A stretch of DNA of 64,000 bases from positions 1 to 64,000 of the forward strand of contig DATLBC010000125.1 in assembly GCA_035527095.1 (NCBI GenBank), given 5' to 3'. Shown in pieces: positions 1-8,937 of the stretch. The notes below the pieces were generated by a model, which saw only the letters and a list, made by a program, of their open reading frames with translations, was not told the origin of the DNA and ran no database searches. This DNA is from Sva-07 sp035527095 (GTDB lineage: Bacteria > Actinomycetota > Acidimicrobiia > Acidimicrobiales > Ilumatobacteraceae). Each line of letters opens with the position of its first letter. Positions within the stretch are counted from its first letter, which is position 1. The position numbers were made by a program, and so were the translations under genes.

Positions 1-4
1 TGCG

Positions 5-520
5 ATGCTGGCAGCGATGCCCAAGACACCAGCCCCCGATTGCATCCACGTGGTGATCGAGATTCCCCGTGGAAGCCGCAACAAGTACGAGATCGACCAC
101 GAGGACGGCAGGGTCTACCTCGACCGGCGCCTGTTCACAGCGACCACCTACCCAGCCGACTACGGGTTCCTCCCGGACACGCTCGCCGGCGACGGCGACC
201 CGCTCGACGCCCTCGTCCTCCTCGAGGACCCGGTGTTTCCGGGTGTCATCGTCGAGTGCCGACCGATCGGCGTGCTGTACATGCGCGACGAGGCCGGCGA
301 GGACGCCAAGCTGATCTGCGTGCCGCCTCGCGAGCCCCGCTTCGAGAACGTCAACGAGCTGTCGGGCCTCCCTCACCAGCTCGTCGAGGAGATCGAGCAC
401 TTCTTCAACGTGTACAAGGCGTTGGAGCCCGACAAGCACTCCTCCAGTGAGGGTATGGGCGACCGAGCAGCCGCTTGGCGCGAGATCAACCAGGCCCGCG
501 CCAACTACCACCCTCACTGA
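5..520 (+). CDS. ppa: Inorganic pyrophosphatase (soluble, family I)
   Basis: The product hydrolyses pyrophosphate to two phosphates in the cytoplasm, driving nucleotide, tRNA and polymer synthesis. The protein (171 aa as drawn) contains the family I core: an EIPRGSRNKYE segment near residue 20, YPADYGF near 49, and the metal-binding signature DGDPLDAL near residues 63-70. The length matches the usual 160-180 aa. An ATG at 17 (MPKTPAP) is an alternative start. The window begins only four bases upstream, so an earlier start and the promoter cannot be seen. The assignment is firm. Confidence 0.95.
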   Translation: MLAAMPKTPAPDCIHVVIEIPRGSRNKYEIDHEDGRVYLDRRLFTATTYPADYGFLPDTLAGDGDPLDALVLLEDPVFPGVIVECRPIGVLYMRDEAGEDAKLICVPPREPRFENVNELSGLPHQLVEEIEHFFNVYKALEPDKHSSSEGMGDRAAAWREINQARANYHPH

Positions 521-549
521 AGCGACCCCGACGGCAGGCGCCGCGGGCA

Positions 550-1515
550 TCAGGCGAGTTCGGGAAGCAGCGCCGCGCCGACTGCGCCCGCCAGCGGGCC
601 CCATCGTGCGAACTCGATGCCCGGAACCGGCCGCAGATGCGGTTGGTAGAGCAGCTCGCCGAACCACCGGCGGATCGGCTCGAGATACAGGTCCGAGCCC
701 GCTGCGAGTCCGCCACCGAGCACGAACATCTCCGGATCGAGCGCATTGGTGAGATTCACCAGGCCGAGCGCGACCCATCGGGAGAACTCGTCGATCACGG
801 CCAATGCGTCGGGATCACCGTCGCGTGCGGCGGTCTGGACGTGCTCACCGCGAACTGCCTGAGCGTCGCCACCGGCATGGCGGACCACGTCGCGCAGCCG
901 ATGTCCGGTCGCTGCCTCGCGCGCCAACATCGCAAGGCCGGAACCAGACGCGTAGCGCTCCCAACAACCTCGGCGTCCACACGGACACAGTGGTCCGGAC
1001 GGATCGACGACCATGTGCCCGAACTCGCCCGCAAAGCCGTTCGCTCCCCGCAGCACCGCACCGTGGGTCACGGCGCCGCCTCCGATCCCCGTACCGAGCG
1101 TCACGAGGACCATGTCGTCGACGCCTCGTCCGGCGCCGAGCCGCCATTCGGCGACCGTGGCGCAGGTGGCGTCGTTGTCGACGAAGACGGCGGAGCCGAA
1201 ACGCTCCGACAGCAGTTCGGCGACTGCGAAGTCTGCGACGCCGTCGAGGTTCGGGGCGGCGCGCAGCACACCCGTACGGGTCACCAAGCCCGGCACGCCC
1301 ACGCCCAGGCTTCCCTCGTGACCGACCGCATCAGCCAGCTCGACGAGGACATCGATCAACGCGTCGAGACTCTGGTCGCCTCGCGGTGTCGGACGCTGCA
1401 TCGTCTCGACGACCTCGCCGGAACGATCGATGACCACCGCCTGCGCCTTCGTGCCTCCGACATCGATCCCGACGCGCCGTGACGGCACCGCGCGCGCCGC
1501 GTCGGCGGAGTTCAC
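550..1515 (-). CDS. ROK family sugar kinase (glucokinase-like)
   Basis: Probable ATP-dependent hexose kinase of the ROK family (321 aa). The N-terminal phosphate loop GIDVGGTK is at about residues 16-23, an FVDNDATCA segment is near 115, and a GTGIGGG turn follows. The ROK zinc signature is present as GHMVVDPSGP followed by CPCGRRGCWE. All zinc-binding cysteines are retained, and there is no N-terminal helix-turn-helix, so this is a kinase rather than a ROK repressor. Substrate (glucose, N-acetylmannosamine or other) is not decidable from sequence. It is convergent with ppa and shares its strand with the following small genes. Confidence 0.88.
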   Translation of the reverse strand: MNSADAARAVPSRRVGIDVGGTKAQAVVIDRSGEVVETMQRPTPRGDQSLDALIDVLVELADAVGHEGSLGVGVPGLVTRTGVLRAAPNLDGVADFAVAELLSERFGSAVFVDNDATCATVAEWRLGAGRGVDDMVLVTLGTGIGGGAVTHGAVLRGANGFAGEFGHMVVDPSGPLCPCGRRGCWERYASGSGLAMLAREAATGHRLRDVVRHAGGDAQAVRGEHVQTAARDGDPDALAVIDEFSRWVALGLVNLTNALDPEMFVLGGGLAAGSDLYLEPIRRWFGELLYQPHLRPVPGIEFARWGPLAGAVGAALLPELA

Positions 1516-1522
1516 GCCGTCA

Positions 1523-1957
1523 TCACGCCTCGGCGCGGACCTTCAATTCGCGCACCGTGTTCAGAATGCGGACCTCGGCGCGCCGTTTGACGAAACCGGG
1601 CAGCGGGATCGCCAGGTCGATCTGCAGGTCGTAGCGCACCAGCGTGCGGCTGTCGCCATCGGGCTCGAACCGCCAGACACCGTCGATCGAGCGTTGGATG
1701 TCGCCGCTCAGCATCGACCACCCCATCTCGTTGGGCGCATTCGTGTAGTCGTACTTGAGTGTGTAGTGCGTGCTCCGGCCGAGCGCCGACGCACGAAATT
1801 CGACTTCGAGTGGACGGCCCTCGGCATCGGTCTCGCGGATGTGGACGTCCTTGATGTCGTGCGCCCACATCGGGTAACTCTCGAGATCGATCGCGATCTG
1901 CCAGACGCGCTCGTGTGGAGCGTCGATGGTGATGATCTCGGTCGCGGTCTCAGCCAT
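1523..1957 (-). CDS. SRPBCC / polyketide cyclase-like protein
   Basis: A 144-aa protein of the START/Bet v1-like SRPBCC superfamily, which forms a hydrophobic ligand-binding cavity. It begins IITIDAPHERVWQIAIDLESYPMW, the usual N-terminal strand and helix of this fold, and ends with a long amphipathic helix. An ATG at 1966 is an alternative start. The stop of the upstream membrane-protein gene at 1950 overlaps the chosen ATG by a few bases, implying translational coupling. Ligand and role are unknown. Confidence 0.75.
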   Translation of the reverse strand: MAETATEIITIDAPHERVWQIAIDLESYPMWAHDIKDVHIRETDAEGRPLEVEFRASALGRSTHYTLKYDYTNAPNEMGWSMLSGDIQRSIDGVWRFEPDGDSRTLVRYDLQIDLAIPLPGFVKRRAEVRILNTVRELKVRAEA

Positions 1958-2483
1958 GGTCGTCATTCTTGTCGATCGGTGAGCGAGAAGTGACGCCATC
2001 GGGATCGTCGTGATGAGATTCGACGTCCGCGCGCGGCGGGAAGATGCCGTGAAACGCGCACCAGAGCCCGTTCAAGCCCAACCCGAACATGGGGACGAGG
2101 ATGCCGACTGCCAGTGACGTGCCAGGCGAGCCGTCGTTGGACTCCGATCGAGCGAGGGCCGTCACGAGTGCCACCGAGATCTGGATCGCGAGCATCGCCA
2201 GCATGATTCGGCGCACACGCGCCGGTGTCGGGTCGCCGAGCAGGAAGTACATCTGCATCACCCCGATCTGCTCGGTCCGACTGCGTTGCACCGCGTTCCA
2301 GAACGACCACAGGAACACGAAGACGCCAATGGCGAACAAGGCCATGGCGGTGATCGCCCCGACCCATTGCGACGCAGTCGAGAACACGATTGCCGCGGTC
2401 GTTGCCGTGACCGTGAACGCCAGGGTGCCCACGACGTCGGCGAGTACGATCACGTCGCCTGCGCGTTCGCTGTCGCTCGTCAC
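1950..2483 (-). CDS. Four-helix integral membrane protein, unknown function
   Basis: Not recognised as a named family. The GTG start at 2483 (VTSDSERAGD) was chosen because the upstream part of the open frame is low-complexity shadow sequence of the neighbouring glycosyltransferase. The 177-aa product has four hydrophobic segments (about residues 12-35, 45-68, 95-113 and 125-147), with a polar loop carrying YFLLGDPTPARVRR between helices 2 and 3. The tail is charged and rich in Asp and His. It overlaps the start of the SRPBCC gene, so the two are probably co-transcribed. Confidence 0.6.
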   Translation of the reverse strand: MTSDSERAGDVIVLADVVGTLAFTVTATTAAIVFSTASQWVGAITAMALFAIGVFVFLWSFWNAVQRSRTEQIGVMQMYFLLGDPTPARVRRIMLAMLAIQISVALVTALARSESNDGSPGTSLAVGILVPMFGLGLNGLWCAFHGIFPPRADVESHHDDPDGVTSRSPIDKNDDHG

Positions 2484-2532
2484 GCCCCGAGTCTGCCAGC
2501 GCCTCGAGCCGTTTTCCGAGTGTGCTCGACAG

Positions 2533-3666
2533 TCAGGTGTCGGCGGGCCAGTCGACCCCGAGCGTGTCGCCGAGGCGGCGTGCGAGCACGTCGTAAGCGA
2601 ACTCGTCGAGGACACGCTGACGCGACCGCTCCCCCATCGCCAAGCGCAGGTCGTTGTCGGCGAGCAGCGTGTCGAACGCGTCCGCAACCGCCTGGGTGTC
2701 CTCCGGATCGGAGATCACGAACCCCGTCTCGCCGTCGGCGACGGCCTCGGCGGCGCCTCCCGAATCGCCGGCGACCTGCGGGACGCCACACGAGGCGGCC
2801 TCGACGAACACGATCCCGAAGCCTTCCTGTTCGAGTCCGCCCCACCGATTGCGGCACAACATGGCGAACACGTCGGCGCAGGCATACAACGGCGGGAGGT
2901 CGGCATTGGGAACGCGTCCGAGGAACGTCACCGGTGCACCGAGCTCATCGGCAAGCCGGCGCAGGCGATCGTCGTCGCGGCCACCGCCGGCGATCACCAA
3001 CTGCAACTTCGGACGCACGCGACCGAGTCGGGCCGCCGCCCGGATCGCCGTGTCGAATCCCTTTCGTGGCACGAGCCGCGAGATGCTCACGATGACTTCG
3101 GCGTCCGGTTCGAGGCCGAAGTGCTTGCGCGCAGCGAGTCGTTCGGGCTGGTCGAACGGGACGAACTTGGCGGGATCGACGCCGCACGGCACCACGGTGA
3201 TCGGCAGGTCCCGGCCTGCAGCGTGGACCGCTTCTGCGGCTGGGTAGCCACCGGCAGCGATGAGGCCTTCGGCACGACGCAGCGTGTAGGCCAACGCTTG
3301 CTTGGCCCCGGGGAGCCGACCCGGCACCGTGACCTCCGCGCCGTGGAGCACGAGATGGTACGGCAGGTCGAGCGACGGGCCGATCAGGCCGAGCGGAACC
3401 GCCGGATCGAGCACGACGAAATCGGCTCCGAAGTCCGCCGCCAGGTCGTTGACCTGCTTGACCATCCAGGGGTGCGGCAACAGCACGGGCTCTCTGGTGC
3501 GCTCGATGCGGTACGGCTCGCCGGCATCGAACTCGGCCGTGCCCGCGTACGGACTGGTCAGCACTGCGAACGATTCCGGCGGGAGCCGTCTCCACCATTC
3601 CCACAGCAACGATTGGATGCCGCCGATCTTGGGCGGGAAATCGTTGGTGACCAGCAGGTGCTTCAC
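2533..3666 (-). CDS. GT4 glycosyltransferase, PimB-like mannosyltransferase
   Basis: Probable GDP-mannose-dependent mannosyltransferase of phosphatidylinositol mannoside or related lipoglycan synthesis, acting at the inner face of the membrane. The GTG start at 3666 gives KHLLVTNDFPPKIGGIQS, the N-terminus typical of actinobacterial PimB'. The donor site contains SRLVPRKGFDTAI near residue 200 and the GT4 E-x7-E element EGFGIVFVEAASCGVPQVAG near 285-305. The length, 377 aa, is normal. The start overlaps the stop of queG as GTGA, so translation is coupled. The mannose specificity is inferred from family resemblance. Confidence 0.82.
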   Translation of the reverse strand: MKHLLVTNDFPPKIGGIQSLLWEWWRRLPPESFAVLTSPYAGTAEFDAGEPYRIERTREPVLLPHPWMVKQVNDLAADFGADFVVLDPAVPLGLIGPSLDLPYHLVLHGAEVTVPGRLPGAKQALAYTLRRAEGLIAAGGYPAAEAVHAAGRDLPITVVPCGVDPAKFVPFDQPERLAARKHFGLEPDAEVIVSISRLVPRKGFDTAIRAAARLGRVRPKLQLVIAGGGRDDDRLRRLADELGAPVTFLGRVPNADLPPLYACADVFAMLCRNRWGGLEQEGFGIVFVEAASCGVPQVAGDSGGAAEAVADGETGFVISDPEDTQAVADAFDTLLADNDLRLAMGERSRQRVLDEFAYDVLARRLGDTLGVDWPADT

Positions 3667-4736
3667 GTGTCCACGCCCGGGCGCGATCGGCTCCGCAGGC
3701 GGTCGGTGGCCCACGTGGCATGCTCGGCGAGGATCGGGTCGATGTGAGAACGGTAGTGCGCCAGCACCCGCTGGACCCGCCCATCGGCAGGGTCGCCCAC
3801 GTTGCCGACCACCACGAGCGCGTTGCGTCGGACCCACCGGAAGTCGCGGTCGGTGACGTACCAGTGGCCGTAGCGACCGTCGATCCACTCGTCATCGGCC
3901 TCGAGCAACTCGACGGCGTCGACCCAGGCGTCGGCGTCCTCGACGAGTTCGACGGTGTTGCGCCGCCCGAGACGAACGGAGATCGGGCAGGCGTCCTGGC
4001 AGTCGTCGCAGCCATAGATCCGGTCGCCGATCGCTGTTCGATGGTCGTTCGGGATCGAACCCGGCTTCTGGAGGATCCAGCTGATGCATCGATTCGCATC
4101 GATCACGCCCGGCGCCACGATCGCCCCCGTCGGGCAGTCGTCGATGCAACGGGTGCACGTGCCGCAGCCGTCCGAAGCGGGTCCGGGCGTCGATTCGTAG
4201 TCGGCAGTGGTGATGATCGAGCCGAGCACGAACCAGCTCCCGGCGCCGGGCAGGAGCAGGTTGGCGTTCTTGCCGTACCAGCCCAATCCGGCGCGATGGG
4301 CCACCGCTCGATCGACGATCGAGTTGTCGTCGGCGAACGCCACTGCACGGTGGTCTGATCGTCGAATGCGACGACTCACCTCGCGCAGCGCGACGCGGAG
4401 CGGCGCGTAGTGATCGATCCAGGCGTACCGTCCGACCCGAGCGTGCGGTCCGGCCTCGGGCGCAGGCACCGGCGGATCGTCGCTGGTCAAGTAGGGCTTG
4501 GCGGCAACGATCACCGAGCGCGCTCCGGCGACGGATCGCAGCGGATCGGTCGACCGTTCAGGATCGCGGTAGGTGAACTCCATCTCGCCATGGAGCCCAG
4601 CCCGACGACGCTCGAACAGTGCGGCGCGCGCGTCGATCAGCACCTCGGCAGAGGTGACGCCGACGTGGGTGATCCCGTGGTCGCCGAGATGCGTGCGCAC
4701 CTCCTCCATCGACGGAAGTGGTTCGGGGCGTCGCAC
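3663..4736 (-). CDS. queG: Epoxyqueuosine reductase
   Basis: Cobalamin- and iron-sulfur-dependent enzyme for the last step of queuosine synthesis in tRNA anticodons (epoxyqueuosine to queuosine). The 357-aa protein carries the family block DDNSIVDRAVAHRAGLGWYGKN (about 136-157). Two [4Fe-4S] clusters are evident: C191, C194, C197, C201, then C217 with C243, C246, C250. The C-terminal region after residue 275 resembles the HEAT-like tail of longer family members. The gene lies directly upstream of the PimB-like gene with a 4-bp overlap. No other queuosine genes are in the window. Confidence 0.9.
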   Translation of the reverse strand: MRRPEPLPSMEEVRTHLGDHGITHVGVTSAEVLIDARAALFERRRAGLHGEMEFTYRDPERSTDPLRSVAGARSVIVAAKPYLTSDDPPVPAPEAGPHARVGRYAWIDHYAPLRVALREVSRRIRRSDHRAVAFADDNSIVDRAVAHRAGLGWYGKNANLLLPGAGSWFVLGSIITTADYESTPGPASDGCGTCTRCIDDCPTGAIVAPGVIDANRCISWILQKPGSIPNDHRTAIGDRIYGCDDCQDACPISVRLGRRNTVELVEDADAWVDAVELLEADDEWIDGRYGHWYVTDRDFRWVRRNALVVVGNVGDPADGRVQRVLAHYRSHIDPILAEHATWATDRLRSRSRPGVDT

Positions 4737-4757
4737 GGCGCCAGGGTACGGGAACGT

Positions 4758-5030
4758 TCATGCCCCAACGGGTGCAACCACGGCACGCTCGAAGTCGGCC
4801 ACCGGCACGAACTCGACCGGATCGTCCACCAACCCGGCGCGCTGGAACAGCGCGATCGCCCGGTCGAGCACGGTGACGGGCGCCGCAATGGGAACGGTGA
4901 CGAGGTCGATCGGACCGTCGTCGTTGGCAAGCAGGTGCGTCACGATGCAGTCGGCGCACGCCGTGGTGCCGGTGGCGACGCAGGTCCCGCACTCGATCGA
5001 AATGTCGAAGTTCTCCATGCCGACCATCAT
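4758..5030 (-). CDS. Small CxxC protein, unknown function
   Basis: A 90-aa protein that is not assignable to a named function. The N-terminal half has four cysteines (ECGTCVATGTTACADC), suited to binding a zinc or iron ion, followed by IVTHLLAND. The rest is a compact alpha/beta segment ending in AVVAPVGA. An internal ATG at 5018 could be the true start. It sits 21 bp upstream of queG on the same strand and may be co-expressed. Similar small four-cysteine proteins occur in actinobacteria, but no role is known to me. Confidence 0.55.
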   Translation of the reverse strand: MMVGMENFDISIECGTCVATGTTACADCIVTHLLANDDGPIDLVTVPIAAPVTVLDRAIALFQRAGLVDDPVEFVPVADFERAVVAPVGA

Positions 5031-5098
5031 GACGAGGGGGTGTCACAGCGTTGATCTGCGGTGGGTGTTCGTCGACCCGAGCGGCACTGCTCGACGAC

Positions 5099-6310
5099 TC
5101 AGAGCACGGCGAGCAGTGCGTTGCTCGGCACGACGTTGGCGCCGAGGGCCTTGACGTCGGCGACGATCTCGGCGTCGTTGGTGACCACGACCACCGCACG
5201 GCCGGTCGGGAGACGGCGCACCTCGTCGCGGATCAGGTCGTCGGCGATCACGCCGTCGGGCGACCAGACCACCCGGACGAGTCGGCGGCGAGTGGCATGG
5301 GCGCCGACGACCGAGGCACCGTCGAACACGACGGTCAGGTCGGACCCGAAACGTCGCGCAAGATTCTCGACCGCGTCGAGGAGGTGCGTTCGTTGCGCCT
5401 CCAGCGTGCGGTTCGGCCAGGCGAGCTTGGCGACGTTGTAGCCATCGACGAGCACGACCGCATCGGATCGCAGGAGGAACTCTGCAGCTTGCGCCGACGA
5501 CGCGATCACGCCACCGGGCAAGCGTTGCGGGCGACGCGTCTCGGCGCGGCTGCCGGGCGCCGGAGCCTCCGACGGCAGCAACGCCTCGAGGCGACCGGCG
5601 AGTTCGTGTGTGGCGCGAGCGAGTTCGGCGACAGCGGCCGGGTCGACACCGCTGGGTTGCGAGTCGATGTCAGCGCCCTCGTCGACGGGAGCTGTGTCCG
5701 GGCTCGGCGGCGAGTCGATCGCGGCCTCGAGCCGGGCCTTCGCCGCCGCTTCCCGATCACGTGCGTGACGTGCTTCGATCCGCAGGTCGACGAGTTCCGC
5801 TCTCAGCTCGGCGACTTCGTCTTCTGCCTTGACCACATCGGCGCGCATGGCGTCGACGTCGAGCCGCAGCGCATCGACCGACGAATCGCGCTGGGCGATG
5901 TCGGCGCGGAGCCGAATGGCAACCTGCTCGGCCGCTCGGCGCCGCTTCTCCTCGCGCCGCAACGCGGTGCGCAGGTCCGCATCGGTGGCCGCGTCGGTCA
6001 TCTCGACGACGAGTTGCTCGGCGCGTGTCTCCCAACCGTCGGGTCGCTGCAACCACAAGATGCCGATCGGGTCGACCAACTCGGGGAGCACTCCCGTCGC
6101 GATCACCTGTCGGAATGCGTCGTCGCCGTCGATTGCCCGCCGAAGCCGCCCGAGCGACCCGGTGGGAATTCGCGCCTTGCCCGACACCGATCGCAGTTCT
6201 CGGGGCACCGCGATCGGCGCTTTGCGTTTGGCGAGCTCATCACCCATGAGGACGGCGTACTCGATGGCACTGCGCAGGTGGCGGTGCTCGATCGAGGCCG
6301 GATCGGACAT
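5099..6310 (-). CDS. NYN (YacP-like) domain protein with coiled coil
   Basis: A 403-aa protein with an N-terminal helical region, a charged coiled coil (about 110-205), a Pro/Ala-rich linker, and a C-terminal NYN/PIN-like nuclease domain. The last begins VVLVDGYNVAKLAWPN and contains DLTVVFDGASVVG, VVWSPDGVIADDLI and VVVVTNDAEI. These supply the conserved acidic residues (Asp in VDGYN, VFDG, DD and TND) of the family that processes or cleaves RNA. It is transcribed away from the exonuclease gene through an 80-bp divergent region with a candidate LexA box. RNA as substrate is inferred from the family. Confidence 0.78.
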   Translation of the reverse strand: MSDPASIEHRHLRSAIEYAVLMGDELAKRKAPIAVPRELRSVSGKARIPTGSLGRLRRAIDGDDAFRQVIATGVLPELVDPIGILWLQRPDGWETRAEQLVVEMTDAATDADLRTALRREEKRRRAAEQVAIRLRADIAQRDSSVDALRLDVDAMRADVVKAEDEVAELRAELVDLRIEARHARDREAAAKARLEAAIDSPPSPDTAPVDEGADIDSQPSGVDPAAVAELARATHELAGRLEALLPSEAPAPGSRAETRRPQRLPGGVIASSAQAAEFLLRSDAVVLVDGYNVAKLAWPNRTLEAQRTHLLDAVENLARRFGSDLTVVFDGASVVGAHATRRRLVRVVWSPDGVIADDLIRDEVRRLPTGRAVVVVTNDAEIVADVKALGANVVPSNALLAVL

Positions 6311-6323
6311 GCGACCACGATAC

Positions 6324-6383
6324 TTGACCGACGACCGAGCAGAACGAGTGTTCTTGACACCGTACGCCTGTTCGTGCTCTCAT
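6324..6383 (+). promoter_or_regulatory. Candidate LexA (SOS) box and promoter
   Basis: The 14-mer AGAACGAGTGTTCT at 6341-6354 has the Gram-positive LexA core GAAC-N4-GTTC, and its spacer GAGT fits RNRY. It overlaps a perfect -35 TTGACA (6354-6359), with a possible -10 TCTCAT at 6378-6383, eight bases before the exonuclease ATG at 6391. Repressor bound here would block the promoter. The outer bases (A/T rather than C/G) differ from the strict consensus CGAAC-N4-GTTCG. The box also lies 31 bp upstream of the divergent NYN gene. Confidence 0.55.
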
Positions 6384-6390
6384 TCGACGG

Positions 6391-8067
6391 ATGCATTCTC
6401 GTTCGATCGCCGAGCTTTCCCACCAGCGATCGTTCGACGAGCTGGGCACGCCACTGCACGACGTCACATTCTGCGTGATCGACCTCGAGACGACCGGCGG
6501 CAATCGCAACGAGGACATGATCACCGAGATCGGTGCCGTCAAGGTCCGCGGCGGCGAGTGCCTGGGCACCTTTCAGACCCTCGTCAATCCCGGACGCGCG
6601 ATTCCCCCGCAGATCACCGTCCTGACCGGCCTGTCCGACGTCCTCGTTGCGAGCGCACCACGCATCGAAGCCGTGCTCGGCACGCTGATCGACTTCGTCG
6701 GCGAGGCGGTGATCGTCGGCCACAACGTGGGCTTCGACGTCGGGTTCCTCCGCGCGGCGTGCCAACGCGCCGAGCGACCCCCGTTGTCGGGCACCGTGGT
6801 CGACACCGTCGCACTCGCCCGCCGTCTGGTGCGCGACGAAGTGCCCGACTGCAAGCTCGGCACGCTGGCATCGCGTTTCCGGCTCGATCATCGCCCCAGC
6901 CACCGCGCGCTCGACGATGCGCTGGCCACTGCCGACCTGCTGCACCTCCTCATCGAGCGCGCAGCCGGGCTCGGGGTCGTCGGACTCGACGACCTGATCA
7001 TGCTCTCGAAACTTGCCGGGCATCCCCAGTCCGCCAAACTGAAGATGACCGCCGATCTGCCGAGGTCGCCAGGCGTGTACATGTTCCGCGGGCAACACGA
7101 CGAGATCCTCTACGTCGGCAAGGCGACCAATCTGCGCCAACGCGTGCGGTCGTACTTCGGCAGCGACGACCGCCGCAAGATCGGTCCGATGTTGCGCGAA
7201 ACCCAGTCGGTGTCGCACCTCGATCTTCCCGATGCACTCACCGCCGAGGTCATCGAGAGCCGGCTGATCAGCAGCCTGCTCCCCCGCTACAACCGCGCGG
7301 GCACGCGCGTCGACAAGTACTGCTACGTGAGACTCGACATCGACAGCGCCTGGCCACGGCTCTCGGTGGTGAAGAACCCCTCCTCCAAGGGGCTCCACCT
7401 CGGTCCACTGCCATCGCGAACGATGGCCGGCCTCGTCGTCGAGGCAATCCAGACCGCAGTACCACTGCGTCGCTGCACGGTTCGGATGGGTCGAGGGTAT
7501 GCGCCGCCCGACGACGCAACGGTCTGCAGCGCCGCCCAGCTCGGTGTTGCGTTGTGCCCGTGTTCCGGCACCGCTGATCCGGCGGCGTACGCTGCGGCGG
7601 TCGATGCTGCCGCCAGCGCCTTGTCCGGCGATCCCCGCATCGTGGTCGACCGGCTGCGCGATCGCATGCTCGACCTCGCAGCGAGCCAGCGGTTCGAAGA
7701 AGCGGCGACGACACGCGACCGGCTGAGCACCCTGCTCGGCGCGGTGCGACGACATCTGTTGATCGATACGTTGCGAGCGGCCGAGCGCGCCGAGGTGACC
7801 TTCGGCGAGTCGACGTGGATCATCGATCGAGGGCGGTTGCTCGACGCAACTCGGTCGGGCACGGCCGGGCGATCCCTGCCGGTCGCGCCGCCCGAGCCGT
7901 CCACCGCCGAGGTGCTGACACGCGAGCAGGTCGACGAGGCGCTGTGCCTCGCCCGGTTCTGCGACAAGCGTGCCGATCGGCTCACCGTGCGGTGTTCGGG
8001 CTCCTGGAGCTTCCCGATCGGCGATCGGGTACCCGATCTCAACACGCTCGTCAGCCGCGCCGCCTGA
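6391..8067 (+). CDS. DEDD exonuclease / GIY-YIG (UvrC-like) fusion
   Basis: A 558-aa two-nuclease protein. Residues about 25-190 form a DnaQ-type 3'-5' exonuclease: VIDLETTGG holds the first DxE, VIVGHNVGFDVGFL the second Asp block and HRALDDALAT the last. Residues about 220-300 form a GIY-YIG nuclease like UvrC (SPGVYMFRG, EILYVGKATNLRQRVRSYF). A UVR-type helix pair occurs near 432 (AASQRFEEAATTRDRLSTLL). The UvrC C-terminal endonuclease and HhH domains are absent. The same architecture is found in mycobacterial proteins such as Rv2191. Start ATG 6391 follows the candidate LexA box, so induction by DNA damage is plausible. Confidence 0.88.
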   Translation: MHSRSIAELSHQRSFDELGTPLHDVTFCVIDLETTGGNRNEDMITEIGAVKVRGGECLGTFQTLVNPGRAIPPQITVLTGLSDVLVASAPRIEAVLGTLIDFVGEAVIVGHNVGFDVGFLRAACQRAERPPLSGTVVDTVALARRLVRDEVPDCKLGTLASRFRLDHRPSHRALDDALATADLLHLLIERAAGLGVVGLDDLIMLSKLAGHPQSAKLKMTADLPRSPGVYMFRGQHDEILYVGKATNLRQRVRSYFGSDDRRKIGPMLRETQSVSHLDLPDALTAEVIESRLISSLLPRYNRAGTRVDKYCYVRLDIDSAWPRLSVVKNPSSKGLHLGPLPSRTMAGLVVEAIQTAVPLRRCTVRMGRGYAPPDDATVCSAAQLGVALCPCSGTADPAAYAAAVDAAASALSGDPRIVVDRLRDRMLDLAASQRFEEAATTRDRLSTLLGAVRRHLLIDTLRAAERAEVTFGESTWIIDRGRLLDATRSGTAGRSLPVAPPEPSTAEVLTREQVDEALCLARFCDKRADRLTVRCSGSWSFPIGDRVPDLNTLVSRAA

Positions 8068-8073
8068 CGCGTG

Positions 8074-8937
8074 TCAGCACCCGACCACGTGGACGCCCCG
8101 CGTGGCGATGTGCAGGTGCTTGACATGGCCGCTGTCGGGCAGTGCGTCGCCGACCACAGCGGCCGCATCGCCGTCAACGAGAAACCCCATGGTCGGGCCG
8201 CTTCCCGACAGCCACCCGCACCATGCGCCGGCAGCCACGCCCGCATCGAGCGCGTCCGAGGCATCCGGCACAGCCGCCAGACGGGTCGCCTGATGCAGCC
8301 GATCGTCGGTCGCGCCGACGAGGAGCGAGGGATCGTCGTGTTCGATCGCGGCCACGAACTGTGCGACTCGACCGAGGTTGTGCACGACGTCGCCACGGGC
8401 GATCGCTCCGGCCAGCGTTCCACGCGAGCGCTCGGTGGACGTCGTCGCGGCGGGAACCCACACCACGACCGACGCCGCGGCCAGAACCGGCCCGACGCGG
8501 AGTGGGATCACGGTCCCATCGACCCACGCCACCACGCCGCCGGCCACGGACGCCGCCGCGTTGTCGCCGTGGCGCTCCAAGCCGGCGGCGACCTCGAGCA
8601 CCGCGTCGGCTCGGGCAACCAACGCCGCCGCTGGGTCGTCCGATGCTGCAACGGCCGCCAGGGCGGCTCCAGCCACACGCGCCGCGCCGCTGAAACCGAG
8701 TCCGCGCCCCATCGGAATCGGCGAACGGACCCAGAGCGGTTCACCTGGCTCGATCGCTCTGCTTGCCGCGGCGAACGCCGTCGCCGACGGGTGGTGCCGA
8801 TCGATCGTCTGCGCGTGGTCGGGCGGATCACCGAAGCCGATGTCGAGATACAGGTCGACCGCCATGCCCAGCACGTCGAACCCAGCCCCGAGGTTCGCCG
8901 ACGACGCAGGGGCACGGACGACGAGGGATTCGTTCAC
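8074..8937 (-). CDS. thrB: Homoserine kinase (GHMP kinase)
   Basis: ATP-dependent phosphorylation of homoserine in threonine synthesis. The 287-aa protein opens with RAPASSANLGAGFDVLG (8-24), diagnostic for homoserine kinase within the GHMP superfamily. The glycine-rich ATP loop reads PIPMGRGLGFSGAA near residue 74, where family members usually have GLGSSAA. The C-terminal GHMP motif WLSGSGPTMGF is present. The ATG at 8937 overlaps the stop of trpD as ATGA. Other threonine genes are not in the window. The loop substitution leaves a small possibility of another GHMP substrate. Confidence 0.82.
   Translation of the reverse strand: MNESLVVRAPASSANLGAGFDVLGMAVDLYLDIGFGDPPDHAQTIDRHHPSATAFAAASRAIEPGEPLWVRSPIPMGRGLGFSGAARVAGAALAAVAASDDPAAALVARADAVLEVAAGLERHGDNAAASVAGGVVAWVDGTVIPLRVGPVLAAASVVVWVPAATTSTERSRGTLAGAIARGDVVHNLGRVAQFVAAIEHDDPSLLVGATDDRLHQATRLAAVPDASDALDAGVAAGAWCGWLSGSGPTMGFLVDGDAAAVVGDALPDSGHVKHLHIATRGVHVVGC

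Noticed and set aside
475..1482. Long + strand open frame opposite the ROK kinase
   Set aside because: Arg/Pro/Asp-rich low-complexity translation typical of antisense frames in high-GC DNA; the minus strand encodes a full ROK protein.
2089..3747. 552-codon + strand frame over the PimB-like gene
   Set aside because: No recognisable domain, and composition is that of an antisense shadow; the minus frame has clear GT4 motifs.
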